From Amycolatopsis coloradensis (GTDB lineage: Bacteria > Actinomycetota > Actinomycetes > Mycobacteriales > Pseudonocardiaceae), in the NCBI RefSeq assembly GCF_037997115.1, contig NZ_CP150484.1, positions 6,021,547 through 6,085,546 of the forward strand: a DNA stretch of 64,000 nt, read 5' to 3'. This document shows positions 18,198-28,364 of the stretch, piece by piece. The position numbers and the translations under genes were made by a program. A model generated the notes under the pieces. It searched no databases, was not told the DNA's origin, and worked only from the letters and a program-made list of their open reading frames with translations. Position 1 is the stretch's first letter, and each line of letters opens with the position of its first letter.

Positions 18198-21100
18198 TTA
18201 CTGGCACACTGCCCGCGGCGGGTTGGGGACATTCTCCACTAATGCGAGACACCGGAAGTTGCCTTTCATACCCCATGCCTTGATATACAGCCTGGCCGGC
18301 AACGCGTCTCCCGGACTGTTGTAGTAGGCGCTGACCCGATAATAGACTCTTTCGCCCTGGCGCACAGCTCGAGCGATCGGCTCTTCAATGTCCCATTGCA
18401 TGACAGGCGTGTTGGCCAGCCTGTGCAGCGGTACGATGTTCTGCACATTATGCACTCCGCCGAACATCGAGGCGATGAGGTGCGACCGGTGGGTGACGTT
18501 CTCGATGTGCCCGACAGGAGTGTCCGGGTCGCCGTCCTCTCGGGGCACTACTGTAATAACGCACGCTGTTCCACCGGTGGCGCGGCTTGCGGGGACATTG
18601 TTGTAGGTGAAGTTCTGCATCCGGTCGTTGACGACCCAGCCGGCTGAGCCGTCAGGGCATTTCCTGTCGTTGTTCTCCTCGCCAGGGCCGGGTTCGGGGA
18701 GAGGTCCGGGGAAAGGGTAAGGATCCCGCCGAGGATCGTTCACCGGCGGTGCGTGCGGGTCACGCTGGGGCTTCGTCTGCACCTCGCAACCAGGCCCGGC
18801 GAGACTGTTCACGGCAGCCGGCTTGCACCTGATCAGTCGCTGGGCCAAATCCCGCAGTTCGCTGGCCAGCCGTCGCCCCGCGACCTTCAGATCCTTGAAG
18901 GTCCGGATTCCCTTGACGATCCGGACGACGGCGGATACGGCGTCAGGGATCTTGCTGAGCACGGACGCGATCTTGAGGATGGGCAGGGCGTTGATGACTG
19001 TCATGACGCAGGCGATGAAGTCACCCTCGGTGAAGCACCGTTTGGCATCGGTGAAGCCGACGATGTCGAGGATGATCTGTCCGCCCTCGGCGACGATGAA
19101 GTCAAGCAGCGGCTTGTTGGCCTCGGCGCGAGCGCGGTTGTAGTCGTCGACAGCGGCTTGCCCCTTCTCGGTTCGCAGCGCATCGGCTTCCGCCTGCGTC
19201 AGCTCAGGGATCTCACTGTCGTCGGTGATGGCCTGTTCCACCTCCGCGCGCTGCCGTGCCTCGTGCTCCAGGCGTAGTTTCTCTTGGAGTTCGGCCAGTT
19301 GCTTCTGGATGTCCGCGGAGACGGCTGCGACGTTGTTGGCTCGGGATTCTGTGTCTTTGGCGTAGTTTTCGGCTCTGCTCGCCGCTTGGTCGGCGTCGCG
19401 GGCATGCTCTGCGGCCCGGTTGGCGGCTGTACGGGCGGCGTCGGCGTCACGCTGGGCTTGTTCTGCTGCCTGCTGGGCGGCAGCAGCGTCTTGTTCGGCC
19501 CGGGTGGCGGCGGCGCTGGCCTCGTTCGCCGCGGTGGTAGCGGAGTCGGCTGCCTTACGGGCGGCGCGGGCATCGGCTTCAGCCTGGTCAGCGAGGCGTC
19601 CGGCGAGTGCGGCATCCGCGGCGGCCTGATTCGCCGCCGCTCGAGCGGCTTGCGCGTCGGCCTGGGCGCCGGCGTCGACGACGTCGGCTTCGGCTGCGGC
19701 CTTGCGCGCTGCGGCTCCGTGGATCGCAGCGTCGGCCGCGGACTGTTGCGCGGCTGCGGCGGAGCGGGCGGCGGCCGCAGCGGAACTGGCCGCGGCGGAT
19801 GCGGCCTGGTAGGCGGGAGCGACGTCGGCGGCGGCGTTGCGGGCGGCGTCCGCGGCGCGCTGGGCCTGGGCGGCGGCGTCTGTGGCGGCGGCCTGGGCGG
19901 CCTCCACCTGGCTGTTGCCGACGTCCTTGGCGCGGTTGGCGACCTGGATGATGAAGTCGGCGTCGATGTCCGCACCGGTGAAGGGGCTGACGATGGTGAT
20001 GGCCTGATCCGCCGGTGCCGCGATGCCCGACGCGGACTGCACCGACGCGGTCGCGGCGCGGGCGGCGATGCCGGCTTGGGTGGCGGCGGTGGCTGCCTCG
20101 ACGCCAGCGGCGTTCGCTTCATCCCGGGTGCGGTGGGCCGCGTCCAGAGTGATGGCTGCTTCCACGGCGGCTTGCTGCGCGAGGTTCGCGGCGTTGCGCG
20201 CGTTCTCCGCCGCGCGGGCCTCGGCCGCGGTCGCTTCCTCGGCGGAGGCGCGGGCGCGCAGTGCTTCGGCATGAACGGCGGCGGCTTCTCGTTCAGCGCG
20301 GGTGGCGGCCTCGTTGGCTCGGGCCGCTGCGGCCTGGGCCTCGTTCGCGGCGGCGCGGGCCTTCTCGGCGGCGACTTCGGCTTCGCGGGCGGCCGCACGT
20401 GCCTCGGCGGCGGCGGCCTGCGCAGCGTCGGCGTGGGCGCGGGCCCGTCCGGCGGCGGCGTCGGCTTCGATCGCGGCCCCGCGGGCCCGGCCCGCTGCCG
20501 CTTGAGCGTCGTCGGCGTGGCCACGGGCGGTCAGTGCGGCGTCCTTGGCCTTGTTGGCGTCGGCTCGCGCCGCGTGAGCCGCGGCCCATGCCTTGTCTTT
20601 GTCCGCCTGTACGACCTCGGTGGATTGCTGCATCCGCTGCGCCAGGTTTTCCAGGGCGGTGGCCTTCTTGTCCGTGGTGTCCGCGGACTGGGCGATCGCC
20701 GCGGCCTCGTCCCGTGCCCGGAACGCGTTGGCTTCCTCGCTGCGGGCGCTGGTGTTGGCGTCCGAGGCGATCTTCTCCTGGGCGCGGGCGTCTCGGGCGG
20801 CGTCAGCGGCGATCTGTTCCTGGGCTTGGGCGTCTCCGCGTTTCCCTGCCGCGATCCGCTGCTGGGCCTCGGCGTCCAGGCGTTTCTGGTGAGCGGTGGC
20901 GGCGTCGCGCTGGGCGGCGTCGCGGTGCTGGGCGGCCTGGAGTTGTTTGGCTTCGGCTTCCTGCCGTTTCGCGGCGGCCTGCTGGCGCCAATGCTCGGCC
21001 TCTTGTCGTTTCGCGGCGGCGACGTCGCGTTCGCGTTCGGCGTCCACACGGGCTTGTTTGACGTTCGCGGCGTGAACGCGGGCGTTGCGAAGCGCGGTTT

Positions 21101-22523
21101 CGGCGTCGACCCGCGCCTGGCGTGCCAGCTCGGCGGCCTCGGCTGCCGCGGTGGCCTGGTCTTTGGCGGCCTGTGCGAGCTGGGCGGCCGCGGCGGCGTG
21201 GGATTCGGCGTTGAGCCGCCACTGCCGGGCGTTCTCCTGGTGTGCTTTGGCCTTCTCGGCGGCGTCGGTGGCCGCCGCGTCGGCGGAGATCGCGTCGACG
21301 GCGTGGGCGGCGGTCTCGGCGGCGCGTTTCGCCGCGTCCGCGGCGGCGGCCATGCCTTCCACGACCTTCGCCCACTGCGCGCCGTGCGGCATCCCGTTCT
21401 GCAGCAGGATGTCGACCTGGGTCTTCGCACCCGCGGACGCCGCCTGCGCGGCCCGGGCGTCGGTGACGGCGCGGCCGACCTCGCGGGCGACGTCGCCTTT
21501 CGCGCGCTGGTACAGCTCCGGGTGGTAGGTGTGCCCGGCCTGATCCGAGGCGAGCAACCGGGCGGTCTCGCGGGAGATGTTCGCCGCGGAGGTCATGTCG
21601 TTCGCGGTGCGCTCCAGGGCTTTGACCCCGTCGGCGTGCGCGGCGAGCAGGTTGGTCCGGGCGCGCATCGCCCGCGCGGTCCGCTGCGCCAGATCCGATG
21701 CCGCGACCGCGTCCTTGCGTTTCTGTTCCAGCTCGGCCAGATACCGCTCCCGCGCGTCGGCGTCGCGCTGAGCCGCGGCCAGGTATCCCGTCTTGAGGAA
21801 TTCCGCGATCGCGGCGTCCCCGGCGGCGAGCGCTGCCTTCGCCGCCGCGGACACCTCGGGAGTTCCGCGGTCGGCGGCGACCTGGACGTGCATCCGCCGC
21901 CGGTTCTTCAGTTCCGTGTCATAGGCGCCCTCACGGCGGTCCTGTTCGGCGGCGATGTCGCGGCCGAAGGCCAGGAAGTCGGCCCGGTCGTAGGCGTTGC
22001 CGGCCAGCGCGCGGGCCACAGCGGCGTTGAACACGGGGCCGCCGGTACCGGCGAGCGGTTCGATCACAGCACGGTTGAAGGCGTCGGCGTCGGCTTTGCG
22101 TTTCCTCGCCGCCGCCTTGGCGTCCTGCTGGCCGTGGTCGAAGAACGCCGGGATTGCGGTCGCGTCGCCGGCTTCAGCCTTGCGCAGGGTGTCCCGCGCG
22201 GCGGCCCGGACCTCCTCGTCCTCGTCGAACGCGGCGATGTCGGCCAGCAAGTCCAGCTGCAGCTGCCGCAGGACCGCTTCCTGCTCCGGATCGCCTTCCG
22301 GCCCGGACGCCGGCGGCGTTGGCTCGCTGGCCGCGGCGGGGCTGGCGGGCGGCTGCCACTCGCTATGACGGGCGCCTGGCGCGGAGAGGGCGGCGACCGA
22401 GCTGCCCGGTCCTGCTCCCCCGGCCACCAGGGCGGCGGCCAGGGTCACCACCACGGTTCGCCGGCACCACCGGCTGGTCAGGATTCCTTGTCTCGCGCGG
22501 CGCATCCGTCTCGGCATTCGCAC
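18198..22523 (-). CDS. Giant secreted polymorphic toxin with C-terminal nuclease
   Basis: This is a protein of about 1441 aa. It has a signal peptide (basic start, then VVVTLAAALVAGGAG), several ALF-type repeats in the first 300 residues (for example AAKAALAAGDAAIAEFLKTGY), and then roughly 800 residues of Ala-rich coiled coil built from Arg/Glu/Ala heptads. A conserved pre-toxin segment follows near residues 1150-1260 (FTDAKRCFTEGDFIACVMT). The C-terminal domain of about 160 residues resembles the DNA/RNA non-specific endonucleases of polymorphic toxins: GHIENVTHRSHLIASMFGG (candidate catalytic His), then NIVPLHRLANT and YYRVSAYY. The long stalk probably presents the nuclease beyond the cell wall. 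The start is GTG 22523 after GGGTGGGG; other starts are possible. Two SUKH genes follow. Secretion route and target are inference. Confidence 0.8.
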   Translation of the reverse strand: MRMPRRMRRARQGILTSRWCRRTVVVTLAAALVAGGAGPGSSVAALSAPGARHSEWQPPASPAAASEPTPPASGPEGDPEQEAVLRQLQLDLLADIAAFDEDEEVRAAARDTLRKAEAGDATAIPAFFDHGQQDAKAAARKRKADADAFNRAVIEPLAGTGGPVFNAAVARALAGNAYDRADFLAFGRDIAAEQDRREGAYDTELKNRRRMHVQVAADRGTPEVSAAAKAALAAGDAAIAEFLKTGYLAAAQRDADARERYLAELEQKRKDAVAASDLAQRTARAMRARTNLLAAHADGVKALERTANDMTSAANISRETARLLASDQAGHTYHPELYQRAKGDVAREVGRAVTDARAAQAASAGAKTQVDILLQNGMPHGAQWAKVVEGMAAAADAAKRAAETAAHAVDAISADAAATDAAEKAKAHQENARQWRLNAESHAAAAAQLAQAAKDQATAAAEAAELARQARVDAETALRNARVHAANVKQARVDAERERDVAAAKRQEAEHWRQQAAAKRQEAEAKQLQAAQHRDAAQRDAATAHQKRLDAEAQQRIAAGKRGDAQAQEQIAADAARDARAQEKIASDANTSARSEEANAFRARDEAAAIAQSADTTDKKATALENLAQRMQQSTEVVQADKDKAWAAAHAARADANKAKDAALTARGHADDAQAAAGRARGAAIEADAAAGRARAHADAAQAAAAEARAAAREAEVAAEKARAAANEAQAAAARANEAATRAEREAAAVHAEALRARASAEEATAAEARAAENARNAANLAQQAAVEAAITLDAAHRTRDEANAAGVEAATAATQAGIAARAATASVQSASGIAAPADQAITIVSPFTGADIDADFIIQVANRAKDVGNSQVEAAQAAATDAAAQAQRAADAARNAAADVAPAYQAASAAASSAAAAARSAAAAQQSAADAAIHGAAARKAAAEADVVDAGAQADAQAARAAANQAAADAALAGRLADQAEADARAARKAADSATTAANEASAAATRAEQDAAAAQQAAEQAQRDADAARTAANRAAEHARDADQAASRAENYAKDTESRANNVAAVSADIQKQLAELQEKLRLEHEARQRAEVEQAITDDSEIPELTQAEADALRTEKGQAAVDDYNRARAEANKPLLDFIVAEGGQIILDIVGFTDAKRCFTEGDFIACVMTVINALPILKIASVLSKIPDAVSAVVRIVKGIRTFKDLKVAGRRLASELRDLAQRLIRCKPAAVNSLAGPGCEVQTKPQRDPHAPPVNDPRRDPYPFPGPLPEPGPGEENNDRKCPDGSAGWVVNDRMQNFTYNNVPASRATGGTACVITVVPREDGDPDTPVGHIENVTHRSHLIASMFGGVHNVQNIVPLHRLANTPVMQWDIEEPIARAVRQGERVYYRVSAYYNSPGDALPARLYIKAWGMKGNFRCLALVENVPNPPRAVCQ

Positions 22524-22608
22524 AACACACCCCACCCTCGAAGAACGATCTGTGTCAGAAACACCTGGCTCACGGTCGGGTCGTGGCCAGGCGGAACGCA
22601 CCTGCCGG

Positions 22609-23679
22609 TCAGGGGCGGGTGGTCATCCGGTCATAGCCCTGCTGAGCCTGGTCGCGGGCTCCTGCCCACCGTCCGGCCTCGTCGCCGGCGAACGTCGTTT
22701 CCGTCGTCCAGCCGCCGCGCTGTTTCTCTGCGCCCGTCACGATCGCCGCCCAGACCGGGTCGGTTTCCGCGGCCGCTCGGTCTTTCACCGTCTGCCAGTA
22801 CCGGGCCTGCTCGAGACAGAGCCGCCGTTCGGTCTCCCACGCCTGCCGTGCTTCCTCGGCCTTCTCCCGCGTGGTGGCCCAGGCCCGGGCGGCGACCAGA
22901 CGGGCCTGCTCCGCCGCGGCCTCCCCAGCGTTGCGGGCCTCGAGCTCGGCCGCCTCGGCGTCAGCCACCAGCCGCGGGATCACCGCGTGATACTGGACCC
23001 CCGCGTCCTGCGTGCGGAGCCGGAAGATCTCCACATCCAGCGCCGCCGCCGCCATCCACCCGGTGGCGAAGAACTCCCGCACATCGGTGTCCGTGCTTCC
23101 CGGGCGCAGAGCATGCTGCGCGGCCAGCCGGACCTGCTCACCAGGATCGGAGACGCTCAGCAGGCGGACGAAGTCCCGCTCCTCCGCAGCGATCACCTGC
23201 CGATGCTGCTCATCGGACTCCCGGGCGGCGGTGTCGAGCGCTTTCGCTTCAGCGAAACCGATCCGCACGAAACGATCCCGGTCAGCGTCACTGCCCTGGG
23301 AGGCCTGTTTCGCGGCGGCGTGAACCCTCGGCGAGTACTCGACGGTATATGTCGCCAGCACACGCTGGACGAAATCGCGATTTCTGGCCGAATTCTGCTG
23401 GGCACGCTCCCGCGCTTCCCGGAATCCGGATAACACGAATCGCTGCAGTGCGGATTCCCCTTCGTCTGACCATATTGCCTGCCACGCCGAGGCTCGAACT
23501 AGCGTCTCCCCGTGATAGAGAGCGATCTGGCGCACCATCGGATACCACGGCGACTGTTCGATCCCCGCCACGCCGTGCCCCGCCGAACCCCTGACGACGG
23601 CAGAAGCGTTGCCGGGTAAGGAAAGTGTGATCGCCAATCCGATCGCGAGCGCCCTGCAGACGGCAGCAACCTTCACCAC
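22609..23679 (-). CDS. Secreted ALF-repeat protein
   Basis: This 356 aa protein has an N-terminal signal peptide (CRALAIGLAITLSLPGNASA, cleavage predicted after ASA) and several ALF-type units of the form E-x-x-L-x-R-F-V/F-x-x-G-F-x-E-A (QRFVLSGFREARERA, DRFVRIGFAEAKALD, VREFFATGWMAAAALD). A Trp/Ala-rich helical C-terminus follows. GTG 23679 has a GGGGGGAG eight bases upstream. ALF repeats are of unknown role and occur in exported actinobacterial toxins and lectin-like proteins. It is in tandem with the giant toxin (86 bases apart) and probably co-transcribed, perhaps as a partner or loading factor. Confidence 0.7.
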   Translation of the reverse strand: MVKVAAVCRALAIGLAITLSLPGNASAVVRGSAGHGVAGIEQSPWYPMVRQIALYHGETLVRASAWQAIWSDEGESALQRFVLSGFREARERAQQNSARNRDFVQRVLATYTVEYSPRVHAAAKQASQGSDADRDRFVRIGFAEAKALDTAARESDEQHRQVIAAEERDFVRLLSVSDPGEQVRLAAQHALRPGSTDTDVREFFATGWMAAAALDVEIFRLRTQDAGVQYHAVIPRLVADAEAAELEARNAGEAAAEQARLVAARAWATTREKAEEARQAWETERRLCLEQARYWQTVKDRAAAETDPVWAAIVTGAEKQRGGWTTETTFAGDEAGRWAGARDQAQQGYDRMTTRP

Positions 23680-23956
23680 GATTTCCACTCCCCCCAGTAG
23701 CCGCGCGATCACGCAGCCGGGAAACTATGGCACATCCTCGCAAGCACTCCCCATCACAACGTGACGGCGATCACAGCAATTTGCCTCCGTTGATCACGGC
23801 TGCGTTTCGGTTGCCCAGGCCTATTGACGGCAATTTGTCATGGGCGCTAGTTGTCGTCAGGCTCGCGTTTCTCTCGCCGCCCTGAAGGGGCGGTTTCCGC
23901 TGAGCGGTAATACACCATTTGATTCAATCATCATGCCATCAAGAGGGGGATTAGTT

Positions 23957-26900
23957 GTGAGACGTTCCGGTAGATCGACAGCGGCATCGCGCCTGCCGCG
24001 ACAACATCCAGGACGGTCGGCCGCGGTGTTCACCGCAGCCGTCATGGCGTTCAGCATGCTCGCCGCCGCACCAGCCACCGCCGCACCTGACGTCAGCCCC
24101 AGCACACCTGCGGCCCCAAGCCCCGCCACACCACCGGCCGCGACGCCTCCGGCTCCGATGCCCCTGACCGTCGGCGCGCTGCCCGGGGCTCCCCAGAAAC
24201 CGGCTCGGCAAGCACCAAAGGCCACCCTGGCGCAGTCCACCGATGCCGAAAAGGCCAAAGCAGCCGCCATTCTCGGCATCGTCGCCGGCCCGGAACTGCT
24301 GATCCTCACCGACCGCAACTTCACCGCCGCCATGTACTACGCGGCCGACGACCTGGACAAGCAGAAGCCGCTCGAGCCCGAGCACCGGAAGGTCAAGGAC
24401 GCCGCCGTCGCCGCTCTCGGCGAGAGCGACGACGCCTGCACCACGTTCATCAAGTCCGGCATGGCCGCGGCCAACGTCCAGGATCAGGCGATCGTGGCCG
24501 AGCGCCGCGCCCGGCAGGAAGAGGAACGTACCGCCAAAGCCAAAGCCGCCGCCCTGCTCGGCATCCCGGCCGACAACACCGTCCTGGGGAAGTCGGTCTA
24601 TGAGTTCATCGTCTACCTCGACCTCCACGCCGACAACCACAAGGACACCGCGGTCAAGGAGGCAGCCCGGGCCGCGCTGAGCGGCACCGCCGAAGCACAG
24701 TGGACCTTCCTCACCGTCGGAGTCTTCGACGAGCACAGCAAGGACGTCGACCGGCTGATCAGGGAGGACGAGGCCAAATCCGAAGCGGAGAAAGCGGCCG
24801 AGCGCGCACGAGAGGCCAAGGCCAACGCCGCCTGGCACGCCCTCGGCATCCGCGGCGACACCGCCCTGGTCAACCTCAGCGACCAAGACTTCGTCATCGA
24901 GATCTGGAGCCGCGCACCACGCGACACCGAAGTCCACGGAGCCGCCGAAGCCGCCGTCCGCAGCCGCAACCCCGCCGACTGGAAAGCCTTCATCGACCAC
25001 GGCGCCAAAGACGCCCACCTACGCGACATCGACAACGCACTCCGCAAACGCGACGAGGAATACGTCCGCCAGATCACCGAGATCCGCACCCGCGCAGAGA
25101 AGAGCCGACTTCACCCCGCGCTCGTCACCGCCGCCGACACCGCGCTGGGCGGATCGCCGGTTGACCGAGAACGCTTCCTGCGCGTCGGCCAAGACCAGAA
25201 CCTATCCCAGTCCCTGAGAACCTTCTCTACAGTATCGAATAACGCTTACCTCACCGACTCCAACGGCCGCGCAACGCTCACCCTGTGGCAACCGGGTAAC
25301 CACCCCGAACAGGCGTGGAAGATCGAACCCGGGCTCTCCGACCCCACCTGCTTCTCGCTACAGTCGACCGCCCGTCCCAACAACTACCTCCGCTGGGACA
25401 AGAACAAAAGAGGAGGCGGCAGCCCGCAAGAGGCCTATGTGACCGTCTCTCCCACCGATGGCACACCCGCGTTCAAAGACGAGGCCACATGGTGCCTCCA
25501 TCCCCTCATGATCCTGTTCAGCCCCAAGGGAAACGACAGGCTCTACCTCTACCCGGAGGGTAAGAGCTATGCCGGCACCGGATGGGAAGTGGACACCCCA
25601 GTGCCGCCGTCACCGTTCGACCTGACCTACCGCCGCGACAACTACGCCCGCGAGCGTCTCGGGCGAGCAATCGCAGACCCGGTACTGGATACCAACAACC
25701 TCGGCTACCGTGAGCACGAACACGGGCGTATCTACTACACCCGCTATACCCGCCCCGTGGCCAGCATCACCTACAGTACAGGAGTCGTCTACAACGGCCC
25801 CATCCTCGACAAGTTCCTCGCACTCGGGGGCCCGAACGTCCTCGGCGGCAGTATCCACTCGCACACCGCCGCTGCCGACGGCCAAATACTTCGTCTTTCC
25901 TACGCTTTTGGAAGCGCGGAGTCTCTCTTTATCGCCTGGAGCCCGGCCACTGGCGCCCACGAAGTCCACGGCGGGATCGGCGTCACCTGGAGCCAAACCG
26001 GTGACGTGACCGGACCGCTGGGCTACCCCACCACCGACGAGACCGGCTTCGGCAACGGCACCGGCTACTACAACCGGTTCACCGGCGGATCCGTCTACTG
26101 GATGCCCAATATCGGCGGCATCACCATCACAGGCGACTTCCACGCCCGGCACAAGGCCCTCGGCTACGAAACCGGGCCACTGGGGCACCCGATCGAAAGC
26201 GAACGTCAGGCCCAGCTCGCCGAGGCGAGTGTCCCGAGCGTCGAGCGTCAGCGGTTCTCCACCGGCGCGCTCTACCGCTCCCAGACCAACGGGGTCATGG
26301 CCGTCCACGGCGAGATCTACAAGAAGTACGCCGAACTCGGCTACGAATCCGGTTTCCTCGGGCAGCCGACATCCGACACCCTCACCGCCTCCGACGGGGT
26401 CGGCAAGTACGTCAACTTCAGCAACGGCACCGCCATCTACTGGCACCCCGCCACCGGCGCCCACGCCATCTACGGCAATATCCGCGCCCGCTGGAATGCC
26501 CTCGGCGCCGAGAAGTCCTACCTCGGCTACCCCACCACCGACGAACTCCCCCTGCCCAAGGGCCGCCGCAACGTCTTCCAGAACGGACGGATCGACTGGA
26601 GCAATGAGAGCGGCAGCACCATCGACTACAAGACCGTCACCATGACACCCGGTTCGATCGAGCTCAAGAACGCCAACGGCGGACGGTGCATCCAGGTCGC
26701 CGGCGTCGGCCAGGACGCACTGCGCGACAGCGCCGGCACCGAACTCTGGGATTGCGTCGCCGGCGCCAAGCAGGTCTGGAAACTCACCCCGCTCGGCGAC
26801 AACAAGTACAACCTCAAGAACCAGAACTCCGGCAAATGCCTCGACCTTGCCCCCAATTACAACAACGGAACCTCGATCACCCAATACACCTGCCACAACG

Positions 26901-27088
26901 GTGTCAACCAGCAATGGGAATTCACCACCGCCGCCAACGGCACCCTCGCCCTCCGCAGCGTCTACTCCGCCAAAGTCGCCGAAGCCCTCGGTAACGGCAC
27001 CGCCAACGCGACACCCGTAGGCCAGTGGGCCGACCTTGGCAACCCCAACCAACGCTGGACCAGCATCCAGATCAACACCACCCCATAA
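23957..27088 (+). CDS. Secreted wall-binding protein: ALF, AbfB, LGFP and ricin-B modules
   Basis: This 1043 aa protein starts at GTG 23957, six bases after an AGAGGGGGA. It has a signal peptide (AVFTAAVMAFSMLAAAPATA), a Pro-rich linker and ALF-type repeats to about residue 400 (DACTTFIKSGMAAAN, ADWKAFIDHGAKDAH). An AbfB-like arabinose-binding segment follows (SLRTFSTVSNNAYLTDSNG, about 415-560), then at least four LGFP repeats (LGYPTTDE, LGHPIESE, LGQPTSD, LGYPTTDE; about 610-890), and a C-terminal ricin-B trefoil (LKNANGGRCIQVAG, NSGKCLDLAPN, QQWEF). LGFP and AbfB modules suggest binding to arabinogalactan. It is divergent from the toxin pair with which it shares the ALF module, so it may anchor or deliver that system. 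No catalytic domain is seen. Confidence 0.85.
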   Translation: MRRSGRSTAASRLPRQHPGRSAAVFTAAVMAFSMLAAAPATAAPDVSPSTPAAPSPATPPAATPPAPMPLTVGALPGAPQKPARQAPKATLAQSTDAEKAKAAAILGIVAGPELLILTDRNFTAAMYYAADDLDKQKPLEPEHRKVKDAAVAALGESDDACTTFIKSGMAAANVQDQAIVAERRARQEEERTAKAKAAALLGIPADNTVLGKSVYEFIVYLDLHADNHKDTAVKEAARAALSGTAEAQWTFLTVGVFDEHSKDVDRLIREDEAKSEAEKAAERAREAKANAAWHALGIRGDTALVNLSDQDFVIEIWSRAPRDTEVHGAAEAAVRSRNPADWKAFIDHGAKDAHLRDIDNALRKRDEEYVRQITEIRTRAEKSRLHPALVTAADTALGGSPVDRERFLRVGQDQNLSQSLRTFSTVSNNAYLTDSNGRATLTLWQPGNHPEQAWKIEPGLSDPTCFSLQSTARPNNYLRWDKNKRGGGSPQEAYVTVSPTDGTPAFKDEATWCLHPLMILFSPKGNDRLYLYPEGKSYAGTGWEVDTPVPPSPFDLTYRRDNYARERLGRAIADPVLDTNNLGYREHEHGRIYYTRYTRPVASITYSTGVVYNGPILDKFLALGGPNVLGGSIHSHTAAADGQILRLSYAFGSAESLFIAWSPATGAHEVHGGIGVTWSQTGDVTGPLGYPTTDETGFGNGTGYYNRFTGGSVYWMPNIGGITITGDFHARHKALGYETGPLGHPIESERQAQLAEASVPSVERQRFSTGALYRSQTNGVMAVHGEIYKKYAELGYESGFLGQPTSDTLTASDGVGKYVNFSNGTAIYWHPATGAHAIYGNIRARWNALGAEKSYLGYPTTDELPLPKGRRNVFQNGRIDWSNESGSTIDYKTVTMTPGSIELKNANGGRCIQVAGVGQDALRDSAGTELWDCVAGAKQVWKLTPLGDNKYNLKNQNSGKCLDLAPNYNNGTSITQYTCHNGVNQQWEFTTAANGTLALRSVYSAKVAEALGNGTANATPVGQWADLGNPNQRWTSIQINTTP

Positions 27089-27260
27089 CCCCACCAGGGT
27101 GCTGGCTTCACGACTGTGGAGCCAGCACCCGCCTCCCCTGCCGATGCCGAACGGCAGTCGAGCCACGTCCCCGGCTGGCGCTGATCAGACACGCCACGAT
27201 GCTGCTCCAGCCGGTACGGGTTCCGCGTGACGACCGTTGCTTCTCCTCTAGACTTCCGCG

Positions 27261-28364
27261 GTGATCGCATCATGGGGGCTCGATGCCGCGCTCGAGGTCG
27301 GGATCGCCGCGTTCTGCGCGGGCGACGAGCCGCCGAGCGACGACCTGTTCTGGGAACGGCTGACCGGCGCGGGAGTCGAGCCGTGGCTGGCCGAGCGGCT
27401 GCTGGTCTTCCTGCCGATGGTCTACGTCCGGCGGTTGCTGCCGGACGTCACGTATCCGGACGCCGTGCGCGACTCCCGCGGAAAGGTCCTCCTCGCGCAG
27501 GAGCCGGTTTTCGTGGCGGCGTTCGATCGCGCCCAGTACGCGACCCGCACGGAATTCGAGCGGATCGCGTTCCGCAGCAGCACGTTCGCCGTGATCAACG
27601 AGGCACTGAACGCCGGATCGCAGCTCACGGACCTGGAACTCGCCGAACCTGTACTGTTCAAGGACCTCGAACCGGCCGTCGAGGGCGACGGCGGCGTGCC
27701 TTCACCGCAAGCGACGTTCGAAGCTTTCCTCCGCGAACACGGCATCCCCCTGGGCGAAGACACTCGTGTCGAGACAAAACTCGTCGTGCACCCCGCCCCG
27801 GAAGGCGTGGTGATGACGCAGGTCGACTTCGCCGTGTCGCATCCAGCGCTGGCTGAGCCGTGGCTCGTCGAGAGCTTCGCCGGGCACGGCACCACGTGGC
27901 GTGAGGCGATCGGCCGCGCGGTGTACATGTTCAGCCTCGGGGCGTTGCATCCCCTCATCGACGGATTGCTGCTACCTGGCGCCGCGGCCGATCAGGTCCA
28001 GCGCGAGCGGTACGACCATCCGGACGGGGCGTTCGAGCTGGTACTGGGCGCGCAGATCAACATGTTCGCCGAGACCGTGCCGTCCGTCGAGCCGCTGCTC
28101 GATCGGCTGCTGGAAGCGCTGCGCGCGGACAAGCTCAGCCGTAAGGTGCACGGGCTCCGGCTGTTCGTCGCGCACAACGACAGCGCGCTCCTGACCAACG
28201 AAGTCCTCCTGGACAGCCGACCGTGGTCCGGCGGCGAGGCGGTGGTGGCGGAACAGCCGGCGCTGCTCGCCGACGGACGGGTCGCGACGCGGCTGTTCGG
28301 GCTCCTCGTGCCCCTCGACGCCGGCGGATTCGAGCGATCGTCGCAACAGTGTCGATCTCTATGA
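27261..28364 (+). CDS. DUF6348-like protein, 3' end replaced by IS30 sequence
   Basis: The 367 aa reading starts at GTG 27261 without a clear ribosome site. Its middle part (VVMTQVDFAVSHPAL, then VESFAGHGTTWREAIG, then LGALHPLI) resembles DUF6348-type proteins, a family of unknown role; I am only moderately sure. The last 10-15 residues (RSSQQCRSL) lie past the point where IS30-like terminal sequence begins (about 28337), so the natural C-terminus has been replaced. The main domain may still be made. Confidence 0.5.
   Translation: MIASWGLDAALEVGIAAFCAGDEPPSDDLFWERLTGAGVEPWLAERLLVFLPMVYVRRLLPDVTYPDAVRDSRGKVLLAQEPVFVAAFDRAQYATRTEFERIAFRSSTFAVINEALNAGSQLTDLELAEPVLFKDLEPAVEGDGGVPSPQATFEAFLREHGIPLGEDTRVETKLVVHPAPEGVVMTQVDFAVSHPALAEPWLVESFAGHGTTWREAIGRAVYMFSLGALHPLIDGLLLPGAAADQVQRERYDHPDGAFELVLGAQINMFAETVPSVEPLLDRLLEALRADKLSRKVHGLRLFVAHNDSALLTNEVLLDSRPWSGGEAVVAEQPALLADGRVATRLFGLLVPLDAGGFERSSQQCRSL

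Noticed and set aside
19284-23594. 1436-codon plus-strand frame opposite the giant toxin
   Set aside because: Gly/Arg-rich shadow of the Ala-rich coiled coil; no ribosome site or domain.
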